Shown piece by piece: positions 9,406 through 18,284 of a stretch of 64,000 nucleotides of DNA (the first letter of the stretch is position 1; every line of letters starts with the position of its first letter). Where the stretch lies: NCBI RefSeq assembly GCF_036898095.1, contig NC_090731.1, positions 144,092,386-144,156,385 on the forward strand. Reading direction: 5' to 3'. This DNA comes from Palaemon carinicauda. Lineage: Eukaryota; Arthropoda; Malacostraca; Decapoda; Palaemonidae. The notes under the pieces are model-generated. The model worked only from the letters and a program-made list of their open reading frames with translations, made no database searches and was not told the DNA's origin. The position numbers were made by a program, and so were the translations under genes.

Positions 9406-11724
9406 ATGTCTGACATTTCGCAAGCCCCCTCCCATAGACGATGTAGGTCTTGCAATAGGCGTATTCCGAAGGCCTCGGTAGATCCTCACACCGCTTGTTC
9501 TGACTGTAGGGACAGGCCCTGTCAGTTAGAAAATCGATGTGAGGAATGCGCCGGACTTTCGGAACTGGAATTTGTCCGTCTTTTAAAATATTCATCTAAG
9601 TTAGAGAGAGGTAGAGTTAGGAGGAGTTCTTCTCACTCTTCAATGTTTTCCTCACCTCATGATCCCCTACCTTTTCCTACCCCTGTAGTGGCTACCCCCG
9701 AACCTACTGTTTGCCCTCCGCCTGATATGTCTGTTGTTTTGCGTGCTATTCAGGCCTTAGGCGATAAAGTAGAGTCAGTGGTAAGTGACCATAAGTCTCT
9801 GATGGCCGAAGTTAAGGAACTTAAGGTCAAGAGTGCAGTGGGTGGAGTTAGTGCCAGTGCTGTGACGAGTGCTAGTGTCAGTGCAGTGCCAAGTGCTAGT
9901 GTCAGTGCCAGTGTGGTGCGTGAGGATTCTTCTGTGCGAGCCAGTCGTCCTCCCAGTCCGGGACCTCTTGCAAGCTCCCATGCCCAGGGGAGAAGCAATG
10001 TCGAAGGGCATAAGGGTTCGGCAGGCCTTGTTAGGCGCACAGAAGTTTCCTCGGTGGTTGCGGGCGTGTCTTCCAAAGACCGTCACTCCCACCCGCAGAC
10101 GATTGAGCCCGTCTTTTTCTCGTCCGCTGATCATCTGTCAGGGAAGAAACGTTGGTCTCAGGTCTCGAGACCGCTTAAACGCAGAGTCCAGTCCGCGAGT
10201 GCTCAGCCAGGTTGCAGTCATTGGCTCAGCTCTGACTCGCCGCAGTCATCTGTCGACTGCACTCCGCCCAAGAGGAGTAAGGTTCTGCCACAACAGAGCT
10301 CGGCTGTCGACCCTAAGTGGACTCTACTACAGTCCATGCAAGCACAGCTTTCGGACTTGATGCGTGAGTGTCGGGCTGAGAGTGTTGCTCCTCCGCCTCC
10401 GCCTACACTCCCTCCGCCTGCGCTCGCTCCGCCTGCGCTCGCTCCGCCTGCGCTTGCTCCGCCTGATCGCAGTTCCACCTGCCAGGCGTACGATGTTGAG
10501 CCACGGTCTGAGTTTGCTGTTCCCACTGGTGTTCAGCCTCCGCCTTCTTTAAGGCAACCTTTGCTATGGGATCAGGAGGATTATACCTCTCTTCCTCCGC
10601 CTCCCTTTGCTGCTCCACCAGTGGTGCAACTCTTGGCTGAGGTACAACAACCTCTCCCGTCCATGAGTCAGTTTCCTCAGCTCTCGCTGCAGCGAGCTCA
10701 ACCATCCACAAGGCAAGCTCCACTACACCTTGGCCTTGCGCCTCAGGAGCCTCAGCTTGCGAGACATTTACCTTGTTCTGCGCAGCCTCAACCTCATCAC
10801 GCTCCGCTCTCACCACAGGAACAGGAACTTGCTACTCCGCTTCCACCAACCGCTCAGCAAGCGCAATCCTTGGGTTCAACCGCTCATGCTAGGAGTCAGC
10901 CTCCTCCACCCATGCGCCTTCCTTCTGCTTCGTCTGCTATTCAGCCTTTGCAGTCTGAGCCTCAGGTTCTCCCTCAACAGTTACTTGTAGAGGAAACCAC
11001 TACTATTGTTCCTACTCGTTCTGACTCTGCTGTTCAGCATTCTTGTCCGATACCTTCGCTTCACTCTGGTGATGAGGCGTCTGATGATGAGGAGGCACAC
11101 CTGGATCCCTCATCAGACGTGGATGAATCCAAGCTTTCTCCACAGTCTATTGATTTTCGTAAGGTCTTGGCTCTACTTAGGGAGGTTTACCCAGACCACT
11201 TTGTCTCTGCTATTCCCCGCTCTCCGCCATCTGAGTTTTCGCTGGGCGTACAACAAGCTAAGTCCACCTATACTAAGCTAGTCCTAGCTAGGTCCTCTAA
11301 GAGGGCATTAAGGATCTTAGGGGAGTGGCTGCAGTCTAAGCAACACCTTGGCAAGACTTCTTTCATGTTCCCTCCAACGAAGCTCACTTCGAAAGCGAGC
11401 GTTTGGTATGCCACAGGAGAAGCACCAGGCTTGGGAGTACCTGCCTCTGCCCAGGCTGACTTCTCAAGTCTGGTAGACTCGCCTCGGAGGACTGCAATGA
11501 GGCGCTCTAAGGTTTGTTGGACCTTCTCAGACCTGGATCACTTGCTGAAAGGAATGTTTAGAGCATTTGAAATGTTCAACTTTCTAGACTGGTGCCTGGG
11601 GGCCCTCAGCAAGAAGACCTCTCCTGCGGACAAAGATTCTGCCATGCTATTAATGTCCTGCATGGATAAGGCCATTAGGGATGGATCGGTGAGCTTGCGT
11701 CGATGTTTGTATCAGGGGTTTTGA
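9406..11724 (+). CDS. Gag-like protein (DIRS ORF1), N-terminal and central part
   Basis: Putative structural RNA-binding protein of the retrotransposon, 772 codons. The N-terminus holds a Cys cluster compatible with zinc binding: C13-x2-C16, H28, C31-x2-C34, C39, C45-x2-C48. Residues about 105-145 look helical and may form a coiled coil. A Ser/Ala/Val tandem follows (about 150-170), then Pro/Gln-rich low complexity (about 320-560). A conserved globular region starts near residue 585 (FRKVLALLREVYPDHF) and ends in MLLMSCMDKAIRDGSVSL. At about 11695 the frame breaks and the family sequence continues in the frame ending at 12074. The ATG at 9406 precedes the Cys cluster and follows the left repeat by 140 bp. 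The family is recognised by position and by its shared blocks with copy 1. Confidence 0.8.
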   Translation: MSDISQAPSHRRCRSCNRRIPKASVDPHTACSDCRDRPCQLENRCEECAGLSELEFVRLLKYSSKLERGRVRRSSSHSSMFSSPHDPLPFPTPVVATPEPTVCPPPDMSVVLRAIQALGDKVESVVSDHKSLMAEVKELKVKSAVGGVSASAVTSASVSAVPSASVSASVVREDSSVRASRPPSPGPLASSHAQGRSNVEGHKGSAGLVRRTEVSSVVAGVSSKDRHSHPQTIEPVFFSSADHLSGKKRWSQVSRPLKRRVQSASAQPGCSHWLSSDSPQSSVDCTPPKRSKVLPQQSSAVDPKWTLLQSMQAQLSDLMRECRAESVAPPPPPTLPPPALAPPALAPPALAPPDRSSTCQAYDVEPRSEFAVPTGVQPPPSLRQPLLWDQEDYTSLPPPPFAAPPVVQLLAEVQQPLPSMSQFPQLSLQRAQPSTRQAPLHLGLAPQEPQLARHLPCSAQPQPHHAPLSPQEQELATPLPPTAQQAQSLGSTAHARSQPPPPMRLPSASSAIQPLQSEPQVLPQQLLVEETTTIVPTRSDSAVQHSCPIPSLHSGDEASDDEEAHLDPSSDVDESKLSPQSIDFRKVLALLREVYPDHFVSAIPRSPPSEFSLGVQQAKSTYTKLVLARSSKRALRILGEWLQSKQHLGKTSFMFPPTKLTSKASVWYATGEAPGLGVPASAQADFSSLVDSPRRTAMRRSKVCWTFSDLDHLLKGMFRAFEMFNFLDWCLGALSKKTSPADKDSAMLLMSCMDKAIRDGSVSLRRCLYQGF

Positions 11725-12074
11725 AGAAAAGGGAACAACTGTGTACCTTCCTTTCCGCCAGCATTACACCTTGCCAACGGTCACAACTCCTTTTTGCTCC
11801 GCTCTCGAAGTTCCTCTTCCCCGAAGAGCTGGTTAAGGACTTGTCTGCTGCCCTGATACAAAAGGATACACACGATCTTGTAGCCTCATCGGCTCGTAAG
11901 TCTAAGGTTGCTACCTCAGTCCCCAAGACTTATCGCTCCCCAGTGGCTGATACCCCTGCTACGAGGTTCATACCGCCCTTTCGTGGTAGAGCCCCCAGCC
12001 GAGGAAGCTCCCGTCCAGACTCTCACAGGAGCAAGTCTAGGAAAGGATCCAGGACATCTAAAGGAAAAAACTGA
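11697..12074 (+). CDS. Gag-like protein, C-terminal continuation after a frame break
   Basis: Reading from 11697 gives ASMFVSGVLKKREQL, LLFAPLSKFLFPEELVKDL and DLVASSARKSK, then a Ser/Arg/Lys-rich basic tail ending RTSKGKN and TGA at 12072-12074. It fits directly onto the end of the upstream frame (SVSL then ASMF) if one base was lost near 11695. I read it as the Gag C-terminus with a nucleic-acid-binding basic tail. Either a recent one-base deletion has inactivated Gag or a translational frameshift is used. Copy 1 has lost this region and cannot decide. Confidence 0.7.
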   Translation, partial: ASMFVSGVLKKREQLCTFLSASITPCQRSQLLFAPLSKFLFPEELVKDLSAALIQKDTHDLVASSARKSKVATSVPKTYRSPVADTPATRFIPPFRGRAPSRGSSRPDSHRSKSRKGSRTSKGKN

Positions 12075-14133
12075 CTCTCCGCATCTCCAGACAGCAGTAG
12101 GAGCCAGACTCAAGATCTTCTGGCGAGCCTGGGAGAAGAGAGGTGCAGACGCCCAGTCTGTCAGTTGGCTGAGGAACGGTTACAGGATTCCATTCTGCCT
12201 CAAACCACCTCTGACCACATCGCCCATCAACCTCTCCCCCAACTACAAAGAAGAGGACAAGAGGCTAGCATTGCACCAGGAGGTGTCGCTTCTTGTGCAG
12301 AAGAAGGCAGTGGTTATAGTCCGGGACCATCAATCCCCGGGCTTCTACAACCGTCTCTTTCTTGTGGCCAAGAAGACAGGAGGTTGGAGACCGGTGCTGG
12401 ACGTCAGCGCTCTCAACGAGTATGTCACCAAGCAGACGTTCACGATGGAGACGACGAAGTCGGTCTTAGCAGCGGTCAGACAGGAGGACTGGATGGTCTC
12501 GTTGGACTTGAAAGATGCATACTTTCACGTTCCTATTCATCCAGACTCCCAACCTTTCCTGAGATTCGTTTTTGGAAAGGTTGTCTACCAATTCCAAGCC
12601 CTGTGTTTTGGCCTAAGCACAGCTCCTATGGTCTTTACTCATCTGATGAGGAATATAGCAAAATTCCTACACTTGTCGAACATCAGAGCCTCCCTCTACT
12701 TAGACGACTGGCTGTTGAGAGCCTCCACGAGTCGTCGTTGTCTGGAGAATCTCAATTGGACTTTAGACTTAATCAGAGACCTAGGTCTATTAGTCAACAT
12801 AGAGAAGTCTCAACTCATTCCCTCCCAATCCATTGTGTACCTGGGAATGGAGATTCGGAGTCAGGATTTTCGGGCTTTTCCATCGGCCCCCAGGATAAGC
12901 CAGGCCCAAGAGTGCATCATGAGCATGCTGAAGAGGAGCAGTTGCTCAGTGAGACAGTGGATGAGTCTCACAGGGACCCTCTCATCACTGGCCCTGTTTG
13001 TCGAGCTAGGGAGACTCCACCTCCGCCCTCTTCAATTCCATCTTGCAGCTCATTGGGACAAGGGTTCGACTCTCGAAGCAGTCTCTATCCCTATCAACCA
13101 AGAGATGAAGACCACTCTCCTGTGGTGGAAGCACAACCTCCTTCTCAGGGAGGGTCTATCGTTGGCCATTCAGACCCCCAATCTTCATCTCTTCTCAGAT
13201 GCATCGGACTCGGGCTGGGGTGCAACCTTGGACGGACGGGAATGCTCGGGAACGTGGAACGAGGAACAAGGATTACTCCACATCAACTGCAAGGAGCTGC
13301 TAGCAGTTCATCTAGCCCTGTTGAACTTCAAGTCCCTCCTGCTAGGCAAAGTGGTGGAGGTGAACTCAGACAATACCACAGCCTTGGCTTACATCTCCAA
13401 GCAAGGAGGGACCCATTCGAGGAGCCTATACGAGATCGCAAGGGACCTCCTCATTTGGTCAAGAGGTCTAAACCTCACTCTGGTCACGAGGTTCATTCAG
13501 GGCGATATGAACGTCTCAGCAGATCGCCTAAGCAGAAGGAATCAGGTCATTCCCACGGAATGGACCCTCCACAAGAGTGTGTGCAACAGACTTTGGACCT
13601 TGTGGGGTCATCCTACCATAGATCTGTTTGCCACCTCCATAACCAAGAGACTTCCGCTGTACTGTTCCCCTGTTCCAGACCCTGCAGCAGTTCATGTGGA
13701 TGCTTTTCTACTGAACTGGTCCCATCTCGACCTGTACGCATTCCCACCGTTCAAGATAATAAACAAAGTTCTGCAGAAATTCGTCTCGCACGAAGGGACA
13801 CGGCTGACGCTGGTTGCTCCCCTTTGGCCTGCAAGAGAATGGTTCACAGAGGTACTTCAATGGCTAGTCGACTTCCCCAGGACTCTACCTCTAAGAGTGG
13901 ACCTTCTACGTCAACCTCACGTAGACAGGTTGCACCCAAACCTCCACGCTCTTCGGCTGACTGCCTTCAGACTGTCGAAAGATTCGCTAGAGCTAGAGGC
14001 TTTTCGAAGGAGGCAGCCAGTGCGATTGCCAGAGCAAGAAGGGTTTCCACTCGTAGAGTCTACCAGTCTAAGTGGGAGGTCTTCCGCAGCTGGTGTAGAG
14101 CCAATTCAATATCCTCTACCAATACCTCTGTGA
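11908..14133 (+). CDS. Reverse transcriptase / RNase H (DIRS ORF2)
   Basis: 741 codons. This is the polymerase that copies the element RNA and degrades the RNA strand. RT motif A is LDLKDAY with Asp200, motif B is LCFGLSTAP from residue 232, and motif C is YLDD at 264-267. RNase H acidic residues are all present: D431 (FSDAS), E463 (NCKELL), D488 (NSDNTT) and D539 (SADRLS). The C-terminal part has DLFAT (from residue 572) and AFPPF (611-615). It lies where DIRS elements carry a region that has been compared with Dam-type methyltransferases; I cannot confirm that activity. The true start is uncertain because the first ~55 codons overlap the Gag tail; recognisable RT sequence starts near 12090. 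The frame is +1 to the Gag tail. No stop interrupts it. Confidence 0.93.
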   Translation: MLPQSPRLIAPQWLIPLLRGSYRPFVVEPPAEEAPVQTLTGASLGKDPGHLKEKTDSPHLQTAVGARLKIFWRAWEKRGADAQSVSWLRNGYRIPFCLKPPLTTSPINLSPNYKEEDKRLALHQEVSLLVQKKAVVIVRDHQSPGFYNRLFLVAKKTGGWRPVLDVSALNEYVTKQTFTMETTKSVLAAVRQEDWMVSLDLKDAYFHVPIHPDSQPFLRFVFGKVVYQFQALCFGLSTAPMVFTHLMRNIAKFLHLSNIRASLYLDDWLLRASTSRRCLENLNWTLDLIRDLGLLVNIEKSQLIPSQSIVYLGMEIRSQDFRAFPSAPRISQAQECIMSMLKRSSCSVRQWMSLTGTLSSLALFVELGRLHLRPLQFHLAAHWDKGSTLEAVSIPINQEMKTTLLWWKHNLLLREGLSLAIQTPNLHLFSDASDSGWGATLDGRECSGTWNEEQGLLHINCKELLAVHLALLNFKSLLLGKVVEVNSDNTTALAYISKQGGTHSRSLYEIARDLLIWSRGLNLTLVTRFIQGDMNVSADRLSRRNQVIPTEWTLHKSVCNRLWTLWGHPTIDLFATSITKRLPLYCSPVPDPAAVHVDAFLLNWSHLDLYAFPPFKIINKVLQKFVSHEGTRLTLVAPLWPAREWFTEVLQWLVDFPRTLPLRVDLLRQPHVDRLHPNLHALRLTAFRLSKDSLELEAFRRRQPVRLPEQEGFPLVESTSLSGRSSAAGVEPIQYPLPIPL

Positions 14134-15032
14134 CCCAAATAGCTGACTTCCTTCTACATCTTAGGAATGAGAGATCCCTTTCAGCACCTACGATTAAAGG
14201 ATATAGGAGTATGTTGGCTTCAGTTCTCCGCCACAGAGGTTTGGACCTGTCTTCCAACAAGGACCTTCAAGACATTCTTAAGTCTTTTGAGACGTCTAAA
14301 GAACGTCGTCTTTCCACTCCAGGCTGGAATCTAGACGTAGTCTTAAGGTTCCTTATGTCATCTAGGTTCGAACCTCTCCAGTCAGCTTCCTTCAAGGACC
14401 TTACCCTCAAGACTCTTTTTCTCGTCTGCCTTGCAACAGCTAAGAGAGTCAGTGAGGTTCATGCCTTCAGCAAGAACATTGGTTTCACAACCGAATCTGC
14501 AACATGTTCTTTTCAGCTTGGATTCCTAGCAAAGAACGAGCTTCCTTCACGTCCTTGGCCTAGATCGTTTGAAATACCTAGCCTCTCCAACATGGTAGGT
14601 AACGAACTAGAGAGAGTTCTTTGCCCTGTCAGAGCTCTCAAATATTATCTTAAGAGGTCTAAACCTATTCGAGGACAGTCAGAAGCTTTATGGTGTGCCA
14701 TCAAGAAACCTTCGAGGCCCATGTCCAAGAATGGGCTTTCGTATTATATAAGGCTTCTGATCAGAGAAGCACATTCTCACTTAAAGGAGGAAGACCTTGC
14801 ATTGCTGAAGGTAAGGACCCACGAAGTAAGAGCCGTAGCTACTTCGATGGCCTTTAATAAAAACCGTTCTCTGCAGAGCATAATGGATGCAATCTATTGG
14901 AGGAGCAAGTCAGTGTTTGCATCATTTTATCTGAAAGATGTCCAGTCTCTTTACGAGAACTGCTACACCCTGGGACCATTCGTAGCAGCGAGTGCAGTAG
15001 TAGGTGAGGGCTCAGCCACTACATTCCCTTAA
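12165..15032 (+). CDS. Tyrosine recombinase (DIRS ORF3), long upstream overlap with RT
   Basis: Inserts the circular DNA form by site-specific recombination. The conserved domain starts near residue 600 (RARGFSKEAA at about 13989) and fills the C-terminal ~350 residues. The catalytic set is complete: Arg761 (ATAKRVSE), His886-x-x-Arg889 (THEVRA) and Tyr922 (FASFYLKD). The frame is at -1 to RT and stays open for about 1.8 kb upstream, overlapping the RT ORF by 1969 bp. That upstream part is rich in Ser, Pro, Gly and Gln and matches no domain I know. The real start may be anywhere in it. In Dictyostelium DIRS1 the recombinase and RT ORFs also overlap heavily. No defect is seen in this copy. Confidence 0.93.
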   Translation: MAEERLQDSILPQTTSDHIAHQPLPQLQRRGQEASIAPGGVASCAEEGSGYSPGPSIPGLLQPSLSCGQEDRRLETGAGRQRSQRVCHQADVHDGDDEVGLSSGQTGGLDGLVGLERCILSRSYSSRLPTFPEIRFWKGCLPIPSPVFWPKHSSYGLYSSDEEYSKIPTLVEHQSLPLLRRLAVESLHESSLSGESQLDFRLNQRPRSISQHREVSTHSLPIHCVPGNGDSESGFSGFSIGPQDKPGPRVHHEHAEEEQLLSETVDESHRDPLITGPVCRARETPPPPSSIPSCSSLGQGFDSRSSLYPYQPRDEDHSPVVEAQPPSQGGSIVGHSDPQSSSLLRCIGLGLGCNLGRTGMLGNVERGTRITPHQLQGAASSSSSPVELQVPPARQSGGGELRQYHSLGLHLQARRDPFEEPIRDRKGPPHLVKRSKPHSGHEVHSGRYERLSRSPKQKESGHSHGMDPPQECVQQTLDLVGSSYHRSVCHLHNQETSAVLFPCSRPCSSSCGCFSTELVPSRPVRIPTVQDNKQSSAEIRLARRDTADAGCSPLACKRMVHRGTSMASRLPQDSTSKSGPSTSTSRRQVAPKPPRSSADCLQTVERFARARGFSKEAASAIARARRVSTRRVYQSKWEVFRSWCRANSISSTNTSVTQIADFLLHLRNERSLSAPTIKGYRSMLASVLRHRGLDLSSNKDLQDILKSFETSKERRLSTPGWNLDVVLRFLMSSRFEPLQSASFKDLTLKTLFLVCLATAKRVSEVHAFSKNIGFTTESATCSFQLGFLAKNELPSRPWPRSFEIPSLSNMVGNELERVLCPVRALKYYLKRSKPIRGQSEALWCAIKKPSRPMSKNGLSYYIRLLIREAHSHLKEEDLALLKVRTHEVRAVATSMAFNKNRSLQSIMDAIYWRSKSVFASFYLKDVQSLYENCYTLGPFVAASAVVGEGSATTFP

Positions 15033-15430
15033 TCCCATAACCTTTTTTAACCTTTCTCTTGAATGCTTTTATTGTTGTTTTTATGGTTGTTACGGTAGGC
15101 TAAGAAGCCTTCCGCATCCTTTTGATTTGGCGGGTGGTCTATTCATTCTTGAGAAGCGCCTGGGTTAAAGGTTTGGTAGAGGTCCTTTAGTAGGGGTTGC
15201 AACCCCGTGTACTTTGGCACCTTTGGGTTGATTCAGCCTCCAAGAGGAACGCTGCGCTCAGTAAGGAAGACGAACTTTAAAAAAGAGGCAGAGTAACGGT
15301 TCTATTCGACTTCCTTACCAGGTACTTATTATTTCATTGTTATTTGAGATAACTGTTATATGAAATATGGGATACTTAGCTATCCTTTAATCTTGTACAC
15401 TGGTTTTCACCCACCTCCCTGGGTGTGAAT
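15033..15430 (+). other. 3' untranslated region of DIRS copy 2
   Basis: Lies between the recombinase stop and the ICR and is collinear with 5625-6010 of copy 1. It holds the hairpin annotated below and a second short palindrome, caccca/tgggtg, at about 15409-15426. Confidence 0.7.
15261..15318 (+). promoter_or_regulatory. Conserved hairpin in the 3' region of DIRS copy 2
   Basis: Arms gtaaggaagacga (15261-15273) and tcgacttccttac (15306-15318) pair with one mismatch. This is the counterpart of 5842-5896 in copy 1. The loop sequences differ more than the stems. Confidence 0.6.
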
Positions 15431-15521
15431 CAGCTACATGATTATCGGGTAAGTTTAATATTGAAAAATGTTATTTTTATTAGTAAAATAAATTTTTGAA
15501 TATACTTACCCGATAATCATG
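15431..15521 (+). repeat. Internal complementary region (ICR) of DIRS copy 2
   Basis: The first half (15431-15465) is the exact reverse complement of the left tip at 9095-9131. The second half, to 15521, is the exact reverse complement of the right tip at 15704-15760. The tips therefore meet inside the ICR at a short T-run. This is the hallmark of DIRS-type elements. Confidence 0.95.
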
Positions 15522-15565
15522 ATTTAATCGACCCTCCCTTCCTCCCCAGAGAGAACCAGTGGACC

Positions 15566-15760
15566 GAGGAATAATTGAGGAGGTGTCAACAAGAAGTACT
15601 TGAGTACCTGGCCACAGGTGGCGCTGGTAAGTACACCCCCTTCTAGTATTGTGATAGCTGGCGTATCCCTCCATAGAATTCTGTCGGGCAACGGAGTTGA
15701 CAGCTACATGATTATCGGGTAAGTATATTCAAAAATTTATTTTACTAATAAAAATAACAT
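15566..15760 (+). repeat. Right inverted terminal repeat of DIRS copy 2
   Basis: 15566-15724 pairs with 9108-9266. The outer 15725-15760 is unique to the right tip and complemented by the ICR. Confidence 0.95.
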
Positions 15761-16684
15761 GTTTTAGGGATATTTGTTCCTAAGACCATTCCATATCTAG
15801 TAATTGTCATTCGTGTGTGTCTTACGGTCGACCTCAAAACCAGTTTGAAAGTAGTTGATGTTTTAGGATCAAATTTGTGATTTGTTGGAAACTTTATTCC
15901 TGTGTCTTTTTAAAGAAATTTACCCTGATCCTTGGGCTTGAGTTTTACATAAGGGCATCTTTGCTAGTGCCATCCCTCCCTGATTTTCATCAGGTGATGT
16001 ATACCCTGCGATGATGCAAGGCATTCTGTTTGTGTAGACTTGAGTATGATATACTTTTTGAGGATAGGGATGAATTAGCCTCTTCCTTACAAGAGTGAGG
16101 CCTTAAGATATGGATGCACATACTGTACAATCACTCTGTAGCTGCCTTTCTATTGGTTCATGTTTCATGTTCAATGTTGTAGTGTATTGTCAGTTCACCT
16201 TGTGCACTGTTGGTTTTGCTTAGGGTCTTTGCTGCATCCCTTCAACCCACACTTTGTAGTCTTCTTGTTTACCCCTGTTCTTGTTTCCTTCTTTCTTGTT
16301 GACCAGTTCTTTTGAACAAATTCCACAAATCCACCATCCATTTTAAAAGCTTCTGAGACTGTGTGAATAAATGCTAATTATGGATGGTGGGTTTGCATAA
16401 AACATTTTCTCTATTCCTAAAGATTGAATTTCTTTGCAAGTATAGAAAACTACAATGCAGTAGTTTCTCTTTCATCAGGGTAAGTTCTGCTCATCCTTGC
16501 GTTGTTCTTAGTTAAAAGGGGTGTGAGTAACCAGCACAATGAATCAAATTTGTCTAGCAGAGTTGCTGGCACATTTACATGCATCTGCATTTGCAACCTT
16601 AAACCATGACTTCTAGTTTGAGTTTGCTTAAGCATTTCACTGTCGAGTGTCTGGGTAGTGTGCTTGTTAAAGCTCAACTTCGTG
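15761..16684. other. Spacer without recognised content
   Basis: Unique-looking sequence between the DIRS element and the gap. No coding signal, tandem array or RNA gene is visible. Confidence 0.6.
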
Positions 16685-17184
16685 NNNNNNNNNNNNNNNN
16701 NNNNNNNNNNNNNNNNNNNNNNNNNNNNNNNNNNNNNNNNNNNNNNNNNNNNNNNNNNNNNNNNNNNNNNNNNNNNNNNNNNNNNNNNNNNNNNNNNNNN
16801 NNNNNNNNNNNNNNNNNNNNNNNNNNNNNNNNNNNNNNNNNNNNNNNNNNNNNNNNNNNNNNNNNNNNNNNNNNNNNNNNNNNNNNNNNNNNNNNNNNNN
16901 NNNNNNNNNNNNNNNNNNNNNNNNNNNNNNNNNNNNNNNNNNNNNNNNNNNNNNNNNNNNNNNNNNNNNNNNNNNNNNNNNNNNNNNNNNNNNNNNNNNN
17001 NNNNNNNNNNNNNNNNNNNNNNNNNNNNNNNNNNNNNNNNNNNNNNNNNNNNNNNNNNNNNNNNNNNNNNNNNNNNNNNNNNNNNNNNNNNNNNNNNNNN
17101 NNNNNNNNNNNNNNNNNNNNNNNNNNNNNNNNNNNNNNNNNNNNNNNNNNNNNNNNNNNNNNNNNNNNNNNNNNNNNNNNNNNN
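16685..17184. other. Assembly gap (500 Ns)
   Basis: Exactly 500 unknown bases, a usual placeholder size, so the true distance is unknown. Confidence 0.98.
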
Positions 17185-17814
17185 TCAACTGCTTGATCAC
17201 AAAACAGACACCAGTGACAATTGATCTTGGACTGCAGTGACATGTAGATTTTTTTACTTGTCCTCTGCCTCTTGAGTTTCTGAATTGAATAATAGCAATA
17301 TGTTATATACAGAGGACATCTGTTTCCTTTACTGTAGCCTTATAACTATTCTTCATCTTTCATTATCTTTAGGTTTGCTAGTTCATTAGGTTTATGGCCA
17401 GTTTTTATGACTGTGGAAATTGGTTTTTTGGATATTTTAGTGTTAAGCCATCTAATTTTTTAATCACTCCCTTGGAAGAGTGCGCGAGTTACTGAAACTC
17501 GACTATGACAGTGCCTGATGCTAGCTCCTTAATTACTCTAGATTAGTAATCTTAGTTTATCACCAGCTAGCCCACATCTGTGGCTTTACTGATTGTTTGT
17601 TAATTAATTTGACTTGAGAAGTATGACATTCTCCATCCCGGCTTTGCTGGTGTAATTTAATGTCACTGGTGGTCTTTCTTCAAGATTTTTAAGTTGATAT
17701 TTGAGTTAAGACAAAACAGCATATATATTGAGAGGTTAGCATTTGAAAAATATTCTCATTCACTCTATTTTCATATAATTAATGATATCCTTGAATTTAT
17801 TATCTCGTCAAATC

Positions 17815-17818
<4 letters not shown>
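17185..17818. other. Spacer before the satellite
   Basis: AT-rich single-copy-like DNA with no supported gene. Confidence 0.55.
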
Positions 17819-17860
<42 letters not shown>

Positions 17861-18165
17861 AGTTCTCCTGTTAATAATGTTTCGCTGTCTCTCTGTGCTA
17901 AAGTTTCTCTGTCTCTCTGTGCTAAAGTTTCTCGGACTCTCTGTATGCTAAAGTTTCTTTCTCTACTAATGTTGAGCTTTTCTCTACAAAAGTTCAGCTT
18001 TACTAAAGTTTCTCTCTGCCAAAGTTTATCTCTGTCTACTAAAGTTTATCTCTCTCTGCTAGATTCTCTCTGTCTACTAAAGCTTATCTCTGCTAGTTTC
18101 TCTCTCTTGAGTCTTCACTAGTTTCTGACTGCTCAAGTTTCTCTCTGTCTATACTAAGTTAAAGC

Positions 18166-18236
<71 letters not shown>

Positions 18237-18284
18237 CTCCATTAATGTTTGTCTTTGTTAAAGATTCCCTCCCCGCCAAAGTTC

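Larger units (their letters stand above)
9095..15760 (+). mobile_element. DIRS-like tyrosine-recombinase retrotransposon, copy 2 (nearly intact, 6666 bp)
   Basis: Complete element: left inverted repeat, Gag, RT/RNase H, tyrosine recombinase, ICR and right inverted repeat. The ends were placed from the ICR (15431-15521). Its first half is the exact reverse complement of the left tip starting at 9095; its second half is that of the right tip ending at 15760. The inverted repeats share 159 bp with no difference seen (9108-9266 versus 15566-15724). No target duplication is visible, as expected for recombinase-mediated insertion. There are no LTRs and no DDE integrase. The inverted repeats plus ICR make it DIRS-type rather than Ngaro- or PAT-type, which have split direct repeats. 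DIRS1-like elements are known to be common in decapods. Confidence 0.95.

Noticed and set aside
9044..9481. 145-codon ORF over the left DIRS repeat, and its mirror at 15480-15674
   Set aside because: Both are translations of the inverted terminal repeats and overlap the Gag start; no independent coding evidence.
12065..12074. A AAA AAC heptamer in correct phase directly before the Gag stop, a classic -1 slippery site
   Set aside because: A -1 shift here enters a frame that stops after nine codons. RT lies in the +1 frame, so the motif does not explain RT expression.
9095..15760. LTR retrotransposon or Ngaro/PAT-type element
   Set aside because: Termini are inverted rather than direct, there is no DDE integrase or protease, and the ICR complements both tips, which fits the DIRS type.
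16606..17243. Several open frames of about 180-196 codons
   Set aside because: They consist almost wholly of unknown residues across the 500-N gap.
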